From: Tetrahymena thermophila SB210
Lineage: Eukaryota; Ciliophora; Oligohymenophorea; Hymenostomatida; Tetrahymenidae
DNA: 64,000 nucleotides
Assembly (NCBI RefSeq): GCF_000189635.1
Contig: NW_002476426.1
Coordinates: forward strand, 1,116,001 to 1,180,000
Reading direction: 5' to 3'
Shown: positions 26,769 to 39,140 of the stretch, one piece after another
How positions within the stretch are numbered: position 1 is the first letter of the stretch
How the letters are laid out: each line of letters begins with the position of its first letter
Program-made: the position numbers and the translations under genes
The notes under the pieces: generated by a model
Told to the model about the DNA's origin: nothing
The model's input: the letters and a program-made list of their open reading frames with translations, nothing else
Database searches by the model: none

Positions 26769-28553
26769 ATGAGGGGCTATCAAGGCCAAAAAAAAAATGT
26801 TTAGTTCAATTAGAATATTCAAATTAATCATAAAATTGTAGATAGTTAAGATTTAACGGAGTTATTAAAAATACATCAGAATAATGGAGAGGTTTTTAAT
26901 TTTATCAATTATTCTACTCTTTACAAAAAGATTTTTTAACTATCTAGAGATAAGATAGATAAGGATTTGTTGTATTAAATAAATTATGGATTGCATAATA
27001 AGCTATTAAATTTTTAAGATTGGAAATAGGTAGAAGAGATTTCTAGACCAATAGCTTAACTAAGCTTTTTTTTGTCAAAAATATTGGATTTGTAATAGTT
27101 TAAAAAAGCTCATGATAGTGAATAAAGAAATGGATTTGAGGAGTAGGAAGATAAATACTATCAAAAAATATAGTAGATATATTAAATATTAGATGAATAA
27201 GGTATAAAAGTCTTTTCAGCTATGAATGATTAAGAAAAAGCAAATTTTATTTACCAAATTGGAAAGAGAGGTAAAATAGATATGCTTCAAAACATCCATA
27301 AAGATATAGAAGCCGCATTAAATCCTAACATGAATTTGAAAGCGCTCTTAACTATATTTTATGGTTTGACAATAAGTGGATTTATTTAAGATGACTTATT
27401 TCAAAAAATCGATTCCATTCTTGTTTAAAAGCTTTCACAAAAAGGAGCTATAAATAATATGTCATGCAGAGATTTATCTGATATGATTTTTAGCTACTCA
27501 AAAAATCAAAATATTTTAGGAAATTCTTAAATATTTAATTTAATTGAAAATGCTGCAGCACTTCCATTTGACTCAGATTATATCAAAGAAAGCCAACCAA
27601 ATAATTACAAATAATAAAGTTGGCTATAAGACAATAAATTTAATGACAAAAAGAAAATAGCTAGTTTATTTAGAAACGACTTAGAGATTGACAGTCTTTC
27701 TATCTGCACTCTCTTTAATTCTATTGCTAACTTTAACGAAAATAAGTTCTCATATGATTTTTATGAGCGATTTGAAAATATTTTTATTTACCTGCGCTTT
27801 AAGAATACCAGATAGTTGGCAAACGCCTTTAGAGGAATGGCTCTATATTACACTCCATCTGACTATTTATTTGGCTAAATAGAAAGATAAGCATTATACT
27901 TTTTAGAAAAAAAGCAATTTGATAACGATTTGCATTCTTTTTCTACAATTTTATACTTCATGTCCCTTCATTCAAAAGGAACACTCAAATTTTATAACAG
28001 CTTTGAACAATTTACCATTAAGAACTTAAAAAATTTTAATATGCGTTAATTAAACTTTATCTTTTTTAGCTTCAAATTCTCTCTCCATTATCACTTAGAA
28101 CGCTAAAACAAGGATCTAATTATAGATCACTTAATTTCTTGCTTTCCTCAGTTGACTTTGGAAGAAATGTCATCTATTATAATGAATTTCCGTTAGTTTG
28201 AAGAAGATAACTAAAGAAGAGAATTATTCTTTTAATTTATAATTAAGCATCTTGAAACTATTAATTTTAGTGATAAAAATAATGATGAGCACCTTCTTAC
28301 TTTCTTTTGGAGTGTCTTTACAGCATTTAATCAATAATTTCCTTCACAAGATCCATCTACTAGCATCAAAACTATTGTTGAGTAATTCAAGTTCTATATT
28401 ACTGAGTTGGAGAAATAGGTTTCAGACTAAAATTATTTACCCTGCTTCAAAAATATTTAAAAATCATAATTAGAAGACTTAGTAATAGTATTTTAAGATG
28501 ATGAAACTATAACTCATCTGTTATAAAACATTTAATATTAGCTATTTAGATGA
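26769..28553 (+). CDS. alpha-helical protein of unknown function
   Basis: A single-exon frame of 594 residues from ATG 26769 (preceded by A-rich sequence) to TGA 28551-28553. The composition is balanced and typical of a globular helical protein, without the Gln/Asn tracts of its neighbours. Repeated patterns such as LLTIFYGLTISGFIQDDLF and LSDMIFSYSKNQNI, followed later by LEEMSSIIMNFRQFEED, resemble the degenerate helical repeats of FASTK/RAP-type and octotricopeptide-like organelle RNA-binding proteins, but I cannot identify a RAP domain at the C-terminus. No signal peptide or membrane span is evident. A mitochondrial RNA-handling role is a weak inference from repeat style only. The gene lies between the RRM and KH genes. 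Confidence 0.75.
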
Positions 28554-30151
28554 GCCATATGTGTCAATATCTTACAAGTTTATTATCATATTTAATTAAT
28601 AATTATTTCAAAATAAATTATATAAGTTCATTCATAAATAAATCTTTTTCAAACAAACTAATATCTTAAACTCCTTGCTTCATTTTATTTTCTCAAAAAA
28701 AAAATTATTTGAATTTATTTTTAAAGATATTTTTCTAAAAGAAAAACTTATCTATTATTTTACAGCTTAAATTAAAATGTTTTTTAAATTTATTTCGAAT
28801 AACTTTATATTTATTTTTTAAAAGCAAGAAATTAAATATATTTTTTGCAAAAATATTATCTTAAAATTTATAATAAATTAAAAGAAAATGAAATTAACTA
28901 TTAAAAAAAAAAATGCTACAAGCAGTTATAAAAAATATTTTTAATTTCGAAATAGATTAAGTGTAATAGTATATATAAGCATCTTTTTACAAATCGATGT
29001 TCATAAATTAAATAAAATTTTGGAATTTAATTTCCTAAAAATAAAAAAAATTAAATATTTAAATTTATTAATAATTTATTGTAACATGTAAAATAAGTTA
29101 AAATTATTCATTATATTTTCTTAAAAATAATATAATAGATTAATAAATTAAATTAAATAAAACTTAAAAGCTGAATAAATAGTAAAAGCAAGTTAACATA
29201 TTTTATTTCATTGCAGATTCCATCATAAACTTTTTAAATAATTACAAATAACAAATAATATAATTATTTGTATATGATCAAATAAAACTTTGATTATGTT
29301 GCAAGTAAGTGAGTGAATTGAGTAAATAAATAAATAAGTAAATTAGTAAGTAAGTAAGAAACCTCCTCCATTTTTATTAATTTTTGGCTCTTTTATAATT
29401 AATTATGTTTTTTTGAAGCTAGCATTTTGTTAACTTAAACTAAAAATGTATACTTACCCATGCTATTTTTTTGATGTATGTATGTTAATTTTAATTGTTC
29501 GCTTACCTACCCGTCTCTTCTAAGGAGAATTGTACAAATCAAATAAAAGTTGATGGAAATGTTAAATTTTATCAAGATAATTAAATTTATGTAAATTTTT
29601 AAATAATATTAGTTGGTTAATTGATTAGCGATCCTTCAAAATTAATAAAATTAAAATATATTTTAAATGCTTGACAGTTTAGTTAAATCGTTGGTTGATA
29701 AACTAACTAATTAATTTAGGAAGAAGTGTCTGATGAATGGACTAAATGATGAGTTAAATGAAGTCTCGCTAGCTTGCTTTTATTTTAATTTTGTTAGTTT
29801 GTTCTCATATGTTAGTTAGTTAGTACCAATCCTTGATGTAAGTGAATGATTTAAATTGAATGATAAAACAAAAAAATAAGCAAATTTCATTGAAACAAGC
29901 TATGAAATAGGAGCTTATTTGTAAAGTTTGCTAAAATATAATCGAATTAATTATTTTTAATAATATTATATTTTCAATTAATTAATTAATTATTTTTTAT
30001 TAATGAATTTTGTTTAACTGTTCCTTGTATATAATCTAGATGATATAGTTAGTTATTTTATTAGTTTTTATGTGTGTAGTGAGTGAGTAAATTCAATAAA
30101 TCTAATATTAAATAAGAAGAATTTCTTCTTTCTATTTATACATTGCTATTA
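28554..30151. other. long A/T-rich intergenic region between convergent genes
   Basis: Contains the 3' flanks of two convergent genes and many short simple repeats, for example TAAA/TAAG tracts at about 29318-29360 and GTTAGTTAG-like tracts near 29810-29825. No reading frame or RNA gene is convincing. Confidence 0.6.
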
Positions 30152-32959
30152 TCATCTTCTACCTCCTCTCTTACCTTTCTTTTTGTCATCTGCATCTATT
30201 TTAATTAAAATAAAATTTTTAATTTAATTTAATTTTAAATATTCATAAATTTATTTAGCTGTTAATAATTTCTGTAAACAAAATTAATAAATCCAGTTTA
30301 TATTTTACTAACTTTGCTTCTTTTTATTTACTTTATAATTAGGTTAGCAAAAATTAAGCTTTTTATCAAATTTTTATTTTTTATTTTGATAATAACCTGA
30401 ATTGAATAATTAATTACTTTAACTTAGAGAAACTATGGTTCCGTCAGCTAGTACTTCTTCAATAACAGGTCCTGTGTAGCTTTGTGTTTGCAAGTACATT
30501 TGCTAATATTAAAGATATTATGAGATTTACATTTACACTTAGTTTGGATCATAGCCTGGTGCTTAACCATATGGTTATGGATACTGCTAAAATTCTGTAG
30601 TTGCAGCTTATTATTGGGGTTGAGGTGAAATAGAATTTACGGTGTTATTTTCTGAAGTAGAAATATTAGTGTTAGTTAAATTATCAGTTGACTAACCAGG
30701 TTTGGAATCTACAGCATATGAATCACTGGGTTACTATTATTGCTGATTGCCGTATGCAGGTGGAACTTATTACTAAGGAGGATATTAACCCTATTGATTG
30801 TAGAAATTTTGCATGTTAAGCAACATTTACTAGCTATGCATCATTTATTCTTCAAGATTGTAAGTAGGATATGATTCAAACTAATATGCTTCTACAATTT
30901 CATCATCATCAGCATTCTTACGAGGACGACGGTTATTAAAGGTTCTGCCTCCTCCTCTACTACTATTATTATTCCCTCTATTATTGAAACCACCTCCTCT
31001 TTAGTTATTGTCTCTGTCATTTTAGTTTCCTGCCATTCTGCTGTTCATTTTTTCTTAGAATATTTCTTTAGCTCTTTGGCAATCCTCTTCTGTATTACCA
31101 ACAATTATTAATATTTTTCTGTTGTCATTATTGTTTTAATTAATTTAACAACGTGTCCTTGTTTCACTACCCACTTATTGCAAGGTAGAGCCTTTAGATC
31201 CAATGACTAAACCAGCCAAATTTGCTGGTATTTCCATTTCTATTCTAGCTTCTTGCTTTTAATTACCACCTCTATTATTGAAATTGTTGTTATTAAAATT
31301 ATCGTTGTACCCTTATTTCTTTTGTTGCTATTAGTTTTTAATGTCATTGACTAGCTCTCTAACTCTTTCAACTTAGCTTGCAGAGCCTTCTACAATAAGA
31401 TTTTAATAGGAATCATCTTATTAATTGCGTTAATTTTCAGGTTGCATGTAAACTTTATCAGCACCTGACTTTTCTTTGATTTATTTGATTGTTTCACCTT
31501 TCTTTCCTATTAATAAATTAATAAACATTGTAAAAAATGAAAAAATAAAAGAAAATGTTTTTACCAATCACAAGTCCTACAACATCTTTTGGAATTTAAA
31601 TGAAAGTCTATCTGTCATTATTATTGTTATATTAACCATCTGGTCTATGTTACTAGCCACCATTGTAATTAGACTTAAGTTACTAATCACGGAGCTTAAC
31701 TTTTTAGTCATCATCCATAAAAATGATATTTTCGATTTCTTTCATGGCTTTGTTTGCATTCATTTCAGAATCTGCCTCAATTAAAACATGTAAGTCTTCA
31801 TTATCATCAGGCTATTAAGGTGCACCTTATTTTTGAGAGCCCTTTCCCCTATTATTAAGTATTTAAATGATTAAGATATATATAATAATTATTTGTTAAT
31901 TAATCATTTATTTATTTAATTTTTTGAAAGCAAAAAAAATTGAGTTACTTTAATTAAAATTTGAATATTATTATAATTATTATTATAAAAAAAAGTGATT
32001 TAGGGAAAATTAAATAATTATAATTGATTTGGCAACTAATTAATTAAATAATTAATTAATTGATAGACATCAGTCAGGTTAAGTAGATATACCCAGCTCA
32101 ATGTAAATTCGAAAAGCAAAATAATGAGAAAAAATCATAAAAAAGTAAATAAATATTTATGAAATAATGGGCGAAATTTGCTTTTATAATTATTCATACA
32201 GACATAATTTAAAAGCAGTATTTATTTTTTGGAAATTTACCTGATTAAAATTTTACAATGAGTCATTTCTTCTAATTACTTTTGTTTAGAACCCTTTGGG
32301 CCAATAATTAGTCCAATATAATTAAATTTCCCATCTTAAGGAATAGGGACTTTGCGGAAAGTTTTTGAAGAAGATTATCTTAATGAAGAAGTAGATATCT
32401 GGTAGTTATCGTAACTACTTCCTTATCCTGAATTTCCTGAAAAATTATTGTTAAAGCCTACTCCATTTGAAGATCTATCATATTAGTTACGGTTGTATGA
32501 AGATTCAGGTTTTGAATTCTGTAAAATTCTGTCTATGTCTTCATTCATATTAGGTCCTTAAGAATTCCTGACATTGTTGTAAGAAAAGCCTCCATTTCCA
32601 TTCTAATCTCCTTTGTATCCATTATCGTTTCTAGATCCATACTATTATCCTCCTTTAGATCCAAATCCTCCATTTCCACTCTGATAACCTCTATCATCGT
32701 TTCTCTAATTACTATTTGAATCATTGAAACCACTGCTAAAGCCACCTCTTTAGCTACTTCCACCATTCTATGAAGGATCTGAAAATTTGTTGCGTCTTCT
32801 AGAATTGAAATCTCCTCCCCCTCTTTTTGAATCTTTTCCTCTGCTATCAGATCTACTGAAGCTTCTTTTATAAGATCCTCTATCTTGTGAAGATCTTTTT
32901 TATCCACCGCGTTTGTTACCCTTTGATCTTGATCTAGATTTAGATGACGAATGTCTCAT
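30152..32959 (-). CDS. triple-KH RNA-binding protein with SF1/BBP-like first KH
   Basis: Reading leftward, the exons are 32959..32241, 31848..31565, 31506..30418 and 30195..30152, about 711 residues. The N-terminal 200 residues are RS- and Gly/Asn-rich. KH1 (about 201-310) has KVPIP, IGLIIGPKGS and RGKGS, the pattern of the KH-QUA2 domain of branchpoint-binding protein SF1. KH2 (about 318-395) has VVGLVIGKKGETIKQI, and KH3 (about 420-490) has LAGLVIGSKGSTLQQV; both keep the GxxG loop. A Gly/Arg and then Gln/Tyr/Pro-rich tail follows, ending in a basic peptide (KKKGKRGGRR). The first intron splits the KH1 GxxG-to-RGKGS segment and the second splits the KH2 GKKG motif. The last intron (222 nt) is in frame and free of TGA, so it might instead be coding. 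Role: probably pre-mRNA splicing or mRNP control. Canonical SF1 has one KH and zinc knuckles, absent here, so orthology is uncertain. Confidence 0.87.
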
Positions 32960-34094
32960 TTTAAATATATTCTTAAAACTTGTACTTATAAGTATTAAAA
33001 TCTGTTTATTAAATTATCAACTTTTTTAATATTCAATTATAAAAATATTGAACATATAGACTTGAATTTCTTAATAAAATCCTTCTTTTCTCTATTTTTT
33101 CCCCTTGATAGATAGATAGATTTTTAAAATAATAATGATTGATAACAATAAAAAAATGAAAAGTGAATATTATTAGTTGATTAAAATAAGAATTTTATTT
33201 GCTTCATTTAAGGTTATTTAAATCATTTATTTCATTTTGACTCAGATGTATTATCAATTGATACATGCATATTCAATAGGTAAATTTAACAAAAATGTTT
33301 TAATTAATAGCTTTCTTTAATGCAAAAAAAATTATATTTGTTTAAGTAATAATTTAAATTTAAAAGATCTAAAATTAAATTCGTATTTATTATTTATATA
33401 TTGTAGAAATTATTCTAGAGTAATTGATAATATATCTTAACCAAGATAACTCAAAAGCTTATAAAAATTGTTTATTTAAGATTATAATTGTTAATAATAA
33501 TTAGATAAATATATTAAATTAAAAATTTAATACTTTAATTAGATCATTATCTTAAATATAACAATCATCTATCTCATATTTATGACAATTCTTTATTAAA
33601 AATAATTTATCTAATAAATAAAATATTACTTCTTCCCTTCTTTTTACTAATTTATTTGAAGACAAGTTAGGAAATCGTGGTAAATAAATTTATTTTTTTA
33701 AATAAAATTATTTAAATTAAATGTAAAAAAAATAGATTTAAATTTTAGACTATAAAATTTACCACATATGAACAATTATTAAATTAATATTTAGTAAATA
33801 GAAATAAATTTTTAATGAATATTTTTAAAAATACTTGTGAAAAAAAAAAATAGATAAATAAATAAATAATTAGTTGTTTAATTGATTGATTGATGATAAG
33901 AAAATAATTTAATAAATGAAATTGAAAATAAAGTTTTTAAGAAAATATATTAATCAATAATATTCATTGCACTATTTTATATACAGCTTAATATGGATTT
34001 ACAAATAAAGAATTGTTTTTGAATAAATATATTATAAAGTAATGGAAAAAGTTGTTTAAATAACTTATCCACTCTTTGTATTTTAGAAGTGTTT
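32960..34094. other. A/T-rich intergenic region upstream of the KH gene
   Basis: Lies between the start of the KH gene and the 3' end of the PABP gene. It holds poly-A and poly-T runs, a short GATA tract near 33108-33121 and an AATA tract near 33850-33872. No gene is seen. Confidence 0.6.
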
Positions 34095-36386
34095 TCATTA
34101 AGCAGTATTTTCTTGGATGAGTTCCAAAGCGGTACCAATGTTTTCTTTAAGTTCATCAGCATTGGAAAGCATAGAAATAATTTCTTCAGGTTCATAAATT
34201 TCGAAATCAAGGAGTAAATTAGTAATCTTACCAGCAAGAGGCTTTTGGTGTTCAGGGAGTGATTAGCCAACCTTTTCCATTAAAGGTTTACCGAGAAGTT
34301 GCTTCTTTTATTCATCAGTCTTGTCAACGAGATCTTCAATTTTAGGAATGTACAATTGTTATTTAGGAGCAGGAGCAGGAGCTTTGGGAGCAGGAGCTTT
34401 AGGAGCTTGAACTTTCTTTTCAGGAAGGTCAGTAGGCTTTTAGAGGTTGTTACGATTCTTATCGTGGGGTTGTTGTTGTCTCTAATGATTATAAGTAGCA
34501 GTACCTCTTTGGTTGAAGCTCTTCTTTTAATCACCACCTATGTTTTATTGGAGTTTATTGTTATTGTAATTGTATCCTCTGTTTTAACCAACAGTGTTAG
34601 CTCTAGTATTCCCCTTGTTAAAGTTACCTTGGAAATTGTTATTATATTGTCTGTTAGGTTATTAATTATTGAATTAGGTATTATGAGGTTGACTGGTATT
34701 TCTGTTTTAGTTGTTTTATTGATTTTTGAAGTTATTGTTGTTGGAATAACCACCAATGGGGAATGTCATAGGTTATCTTCCTGGGAAAGGGAACATGGGC
34801 ATGATATTTTTAGGATTAGGGAAAGCCATTTGGTTATTAAACAAGTTATAGAAGAATTGAGGAGGGATAGGGAATGCGTTGGGAGGTAAACTTGATTTAT
34901 TTCCTTATTGCTTCTTGCTCTTTTCATTCTTTTCCTTAAGGTCTTGCTTGTGCATCTTCTTAGGGGCTAAGTAGTTGGCATATTTGTAGTTTTCGAAGAT
35001 ATCGTTGAACTTATCTCTAATAGTTGGTTCTTACTTGAATTTAGTAATAAATTCATTAGCTTTGCTCATATCTTGGAGTTAGATAGTGGCAAACTTGGTG
35101 TCAGTGGTCTTAGAGGCATCTCTAATAAAAGTGGCTTGAGTAGGAGTGCTCAACTTGACTGAGACGACCTTGGTTTAAGCGTTATCTTCAATAGACTTGA
35201 CGATTTATTCAACGGTAATGTCCTTCTTCAAGTTCTTAAGGAAGATGAAGCTCTTATCAAGAACTCTAGGATTAAGTCTTTCTTCTAATTCCTTGTATTT
35301 CTTATCTTCTTTGTTGGCAGTTTCAGGAACACATCTAACTGTAGCAACCTTAACTTCTTTATCTCCCTTTTTGAAAGAGAAGTTAAAGAGTTGCTTGTCA
35401 GTCTCATTTTGAGAAGTTTCACTAACATAGTTAGCATAGAACTTGTTCAAGAATTCTTGGGCTTCAGCTTTAATATCAAAGCAAACGAAAGCCTTTTTGT
35501 GGAAATAATTGAGGACAGGGCAAGAAGTACCGACAGGTTTTTCATGACAAGCATGGACACCGTTGACAGGATTACCACAAGCCTAAGTAACTTCAGAATT
35601 AACTAAATTGAAGGAATCCTAGAGAGTTTATTCGCTGTTTCTGCTAAAGTGACGAGCTCTGGTACCCCAAACGAAGAGGGAAGTAGGGTGAAGTTAGAAT
35701 TTTTCAACGATTTAAGCTCTCAACTAGTTTTCAAAGTCAGCATCATCGAAACCTTCACAAACGAGAGGAGTATCGAAATGTAATTCAATATTTCTGCTGT
35801 TTGTGTTCATAACACCTCTCTTATTCTTGTTATCTTCTTCTTTCAAAATCTTAGCAGAGTATACAGTTTCTTCAATTTTCAAACCATTCTTTTCAGCTGA
35901 TTCAGCAGAAGTTTGTGATTTGTAAGTAGCATAACCGTCTTGCTTGCCAAGAGAGTTTTATTTTAAGAGAATAGATAAAACCTAACCGTGAGCGTGGGCA
36001 GCATCGTAGAATTGCTTTTGAGTTACAGTACTCTTCAAATTTTTAACGTAGATGTTCTTGCCGTTCTTTAACTTCAAATCTGAGGTAGGCATCATAAGAC
36101 TGCAGCTAATAACCTTGTTGTGGAGTTAAAATCCGATCATCTTGGACATAGCATCTTGAGCAGCTTCTTCGGAATCGAAATAAACGATACCATTACCCAA
36201 ACAATTGAAGAAAGTCTTGTGACCCTTAACTTTGTAGGCCTTGACCTTCTTAGTATCGATTTTCAACTTCTAAAATACTTGAGCGAATAATAATTCATCA
36301 GTGCAAGATTCAGGTAAATCTCTGATTCTTAAACCAATTTAAGTTTGAACTTTGCTTGCATCGAAAGCGGCTTCTGGTTTGCTCAT
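34095..36386 (-). CDS. PAB1: poly(A)-binding protein
   Basis: One uninterrupted 763-residue frame. It binds mRNA poly(A) tails and links them to translation and deadenylation factors. RRM1 is near 14-98 and RRM2 near 108-182 (KNIYVKNL as RNP2). A strongly diverged middle region follows, then a fourth RRM near 375-455 (KSFIFLKNLKKDITVEQIV). A Pro/Asn/Gln-rich linker leads to a C-terminal MLLE/PABC domain (about 690-762) containing KPLAGKITNLLLDFE and ISMLSNADELKENI, matching the KITGMLLE-type helix of PABPs. RRM3 is hard to recognise and carries an unusual Cys/His-rich insert. Codon use is strongly biased and base composition is clearly less A/T-rich than that of its neighbours, as expected for a highly expressed gene. 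It is transcribed divergently from the cyclophilin H gene. Confidence 0.92.
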
Positions 36387-37068
36387 TTCGTCTTTTTTTT
36401 GGTTGTTTTTCTTTTTTTTCTTTCTTTTTTTTGGTTTTTTTTTTGTTAAACAAATTTGAGTAAAATTGTTAAATTATTTAGATAAAGTTATTATATCTAT
36501 ATCAAAGCTTCCCTCCTTTTTAATTATTTTTCTTTTACCTTCTTTTTCTCACATTCTTTAAATTTGTTATATTAAATCTGTCCTAATATCAAAAAAAATT
36601 ACAGATAACAATGAACGTGTGTATATCACTTCCTAATATCTTTAATATGAAAAAAAAAAAATACATACAAACAGACAAACAAAAATATTAATTAAAAGAT
36701 ATAAATGATAGATACACTTTTATATAATATTAACCTTTCTTATTTTGTTTATTTTTTTCTTCTAGATTACTTATTTCTATTCGTTAATCAAATCTATTTT
36801 ATCTCAACCAATGCTTTCTTATATTTATTCTTCAACCTAAAATATTTTTACTTTAATCTTCTCTCACCAAATATCTAAATAGCCTCAATATTTTTTGTTA
36901 GATTTTTGTAAATTTTAATAGACAGTATATTTATTCTTAACAAAATTTTTGATGAAATTGATATAAGTAAAGATATTTATTTAGCTTTATCTATTAAATT
37001 AACATTATAAATTGTATTATTTCTATCTAGAAGCAAAAAATTTAATTATTTGTAATATTTTGATAAAA
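36387..37068. promoter_or_regulatory. shared divergent upstream region of PABP and cyclophilin H genes
   Basis: Holds the 5' flanks of two divergent genes. Beside the PABP start it has a T/C-rich tract on the plus strand (A/G-rich in the PABP mRNA sense, about 36387-36442), probably its 5' UTR. No specific factor site is recognised. Confidence 0.5.
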
Positions 37069-38181
37069 ATGGCTGGTGTTCTAAGAGATAAAGAAAACCC
37101 TGTGGTTTTTTTTGATATTACTATCGGTAATTACTTCAAATACTTTTGAGTTTTAATATAAAATCATTAATTAGTGTAGAGTTTTATAATTCGCGCCTAA
37201 CATTTCTATATTGTTTTATTTCATGATATATATATTGATTGTTTTAAAATGAAAATAAAATGCGCCAAATAAAACAAATATACCATGATTTAACTCAAAA
37301 TTAGAAAAAAGCTATTAAAAACATTAAACATTTATGGCAAATTAATGATGTTAACTTATTTTAGTTTAAACAAATGAAAAAGCTAGAGTAATGTAACATT
37401 TAAAATCGATCAATCAACTTCAATTCATTAAATTATCTAAACTAATTACTTATTAATTGTTATTTTTAACTAAAAGGTGGACATAAAGCTGGTAGAATTA
37501 AAATTGAACTATTCAAAGATGTTTGCCCAAAAACTGCAGAAAATTTTAGATAAATGTGCACTGGAGAATTCAAGAGATTTGATTAACCTGCAGGCTTTAA
37601 AGGTTGCACATTTCATAGAATTATTAAAGATTTTATGATCCAAGGAGGAGATTTTATAATGGTAATAAAAAGAAATAATATTAATTATTTTTTAGGAACT
37701 ATATAAAAATTAAATTATTGAAGAATAAAATATATTAAATATTATATAAAACATTTATTTATTTGTATTTAGGCAATTTTGAATAGCAAAAAAGTTAAAA
37801 ATTATTTATTAATTTTAAATAGAATGATGGAACTGGAAATGTATGCATTTATGGGGAAAGATTTGATGATGAAAATTTTATTTTAAGACATGATGAACCT
37901 GGGTTGCTTTCTATGGTATCTTATTTGGAAATTATTTTTATTTATGTTAACATTTTTATTAAATTTATTTGTAGGCTAACTCTGGACCAAACACTAATGG
38001 ATCTTAATTCTTTTTAACATGCAACAAGTGTGAGTGGTTAGATGGAAAACATGTAGTCTTTGGAAAAATTATAGATTAAGCTAGTATGTAGGTCTTAAGA
38101 AAAATAGAAAATACTCCTGTTGTAGGATAAACTAACAAGCCTAAAGTTCCAGTTGTTATTGAGGAATGTGGAGAATTGTGA
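37069..38181 (+). CDS. PPIH: cyclophilin H-type peptidyl-prolyl isomerase (PPIH)
   Basis: Exons 37069..37126, 37477..37661, 37823..37915 and 37975..38181 give 180 residues, close to the 177 of human PPIH. It catalyses cis-trans isomerisation of prolyl bonds. PPIH family members also bind the PRP4/PRP3 part of the U4/U6 snRNP in the nucleus. Conserved blocks: [27 protein letters not shown] (Gln as TAA), [15 protein letters not shown] with catalytic Arg, [17 protein letters not shown], and [12 protein letters not shown] with the cyclosporin-contact Trp. The end [15 protein letters not shown] matches the PPIH C-terminus rather than cytosolic cyclophilin A. All splice phases fit; introns are 350, 161 and 59 nt. 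It starts on the other side of a 682-bp region from the PABP gene. Confidence 0.95.
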
Positions 38182-38392
38182 GTTGTTTACACATATTTAG
38201 TAAGGAAAATTATTTACTCTAGCTTTAAAACAGTAAATAAATGTTTAAAAATTTGATAATTAAGTATTAGTATTAACCAAAATTTAAAAAAATATAATAT
38301 CTATAATGTAAATTTAATCTGAATATTTTAAAATAATTTCTAGTGTTTTTTGTTAAATTTCTGTTTCTTTTTAATAACAAGCATTGCAAAAT
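38182..38392. other. 3' flank of the cyclophilin H gene
   Basis: A/T-rich sequence between the cyclophilin H stop codon and the tandem repeat, probably containing the 3' UTR. No gene is seen. Confidence 0.6.
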
Positions 38393-39140
38393 AAATATTA
38401 AGTAAATACTTAAAGTTATATGTGTGTCTATTAATCAATAGTTAATGGTATAAAAAAGAAGAAAATTGTTTTAAAGTAATAAAATTTATATAAAATAATA
38501 AATTTACAGTTTTTAAAATAGATCAACAAAATTAATATTAAGTAAATACTTAATGTGTCTATTAATTAATAGTAATGGTATAAAGAAAAAAAAATTGTTT
38601 TAAAGTAATTAATTTTATATAAAACTACATTTAAAAGACTCAAAAATATTAATAAATTTACAGTTTTTAAAATAGATCAATAAAATTAATATTAAGTAAA
38701 TACTTAAAGTGTCTATTAATTAATAGTAATGGTATAAAGAAAAAAAAATTGTTTTAAAGTAATTAATTTTATATAAAACTACATTTAAAAGACTCAAAAT
38801 AATAAATTTACAGTTTTTAAAATAGATAAAATTAAATGAATACTAAGTAAATACTGAAAGTGTCTATTAATTTATAGTTTATGGTATAAAGAAAAAAAAA
38901 ATTGTTTTAAAGTAATTAATTTTATATAAAACTACATTTAAAAGACCCAAAAATATTAATAAATTTACAGTTTTTAAAATAGATCAAATTAAATGAATAT
39001 TAAGTAAATACTGAAAGTGTCTATTAATTTATAGTTTATGGTATAAAGAAAAAAAAATAGTTTTAAAGTAATAAAATATATATAAAACTACATTTAAAAG
39101 ACTCAAAAATATTAATAAATTTACAGTTTTTAAAATCGAT
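38393..39140. repeat. five-copy tandem repeat, unit about 145-158 bp
   Basis: Five imperfect direct copies start near 38393, 38536, 38686, 38840 and 38998. Each has the same order of landmarks: ATTAAGTAAATACT, then GTGTCTATTAAT, then ATGGTATAAA followed by an A run, then TTGTTTTAAAGTAAT, then AATTTACAGTTTTTAAAAT. The two central copies are most alike, and later copies share small changes (ACTGAAAG for ACTTAAAG), which suggests stepwise duplication. It lies between the cyclophilin H and Yippee genes and has no coding frame. Confidence 0.9.

Noticed and set aside
34299..34889. 196-codon plus-strand ORF, plus smaller plus-strand ORFs at 35197-35606
   Set aside because: They are antisense to the PABP gene, have repetitive unlikely composition and start inside its coding region.
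38393..39140. CRISPR array
   Set aside because: The units are tandem and about 150 bp, without short repeats separated by unique spacers, and the genome is eukaryotic.
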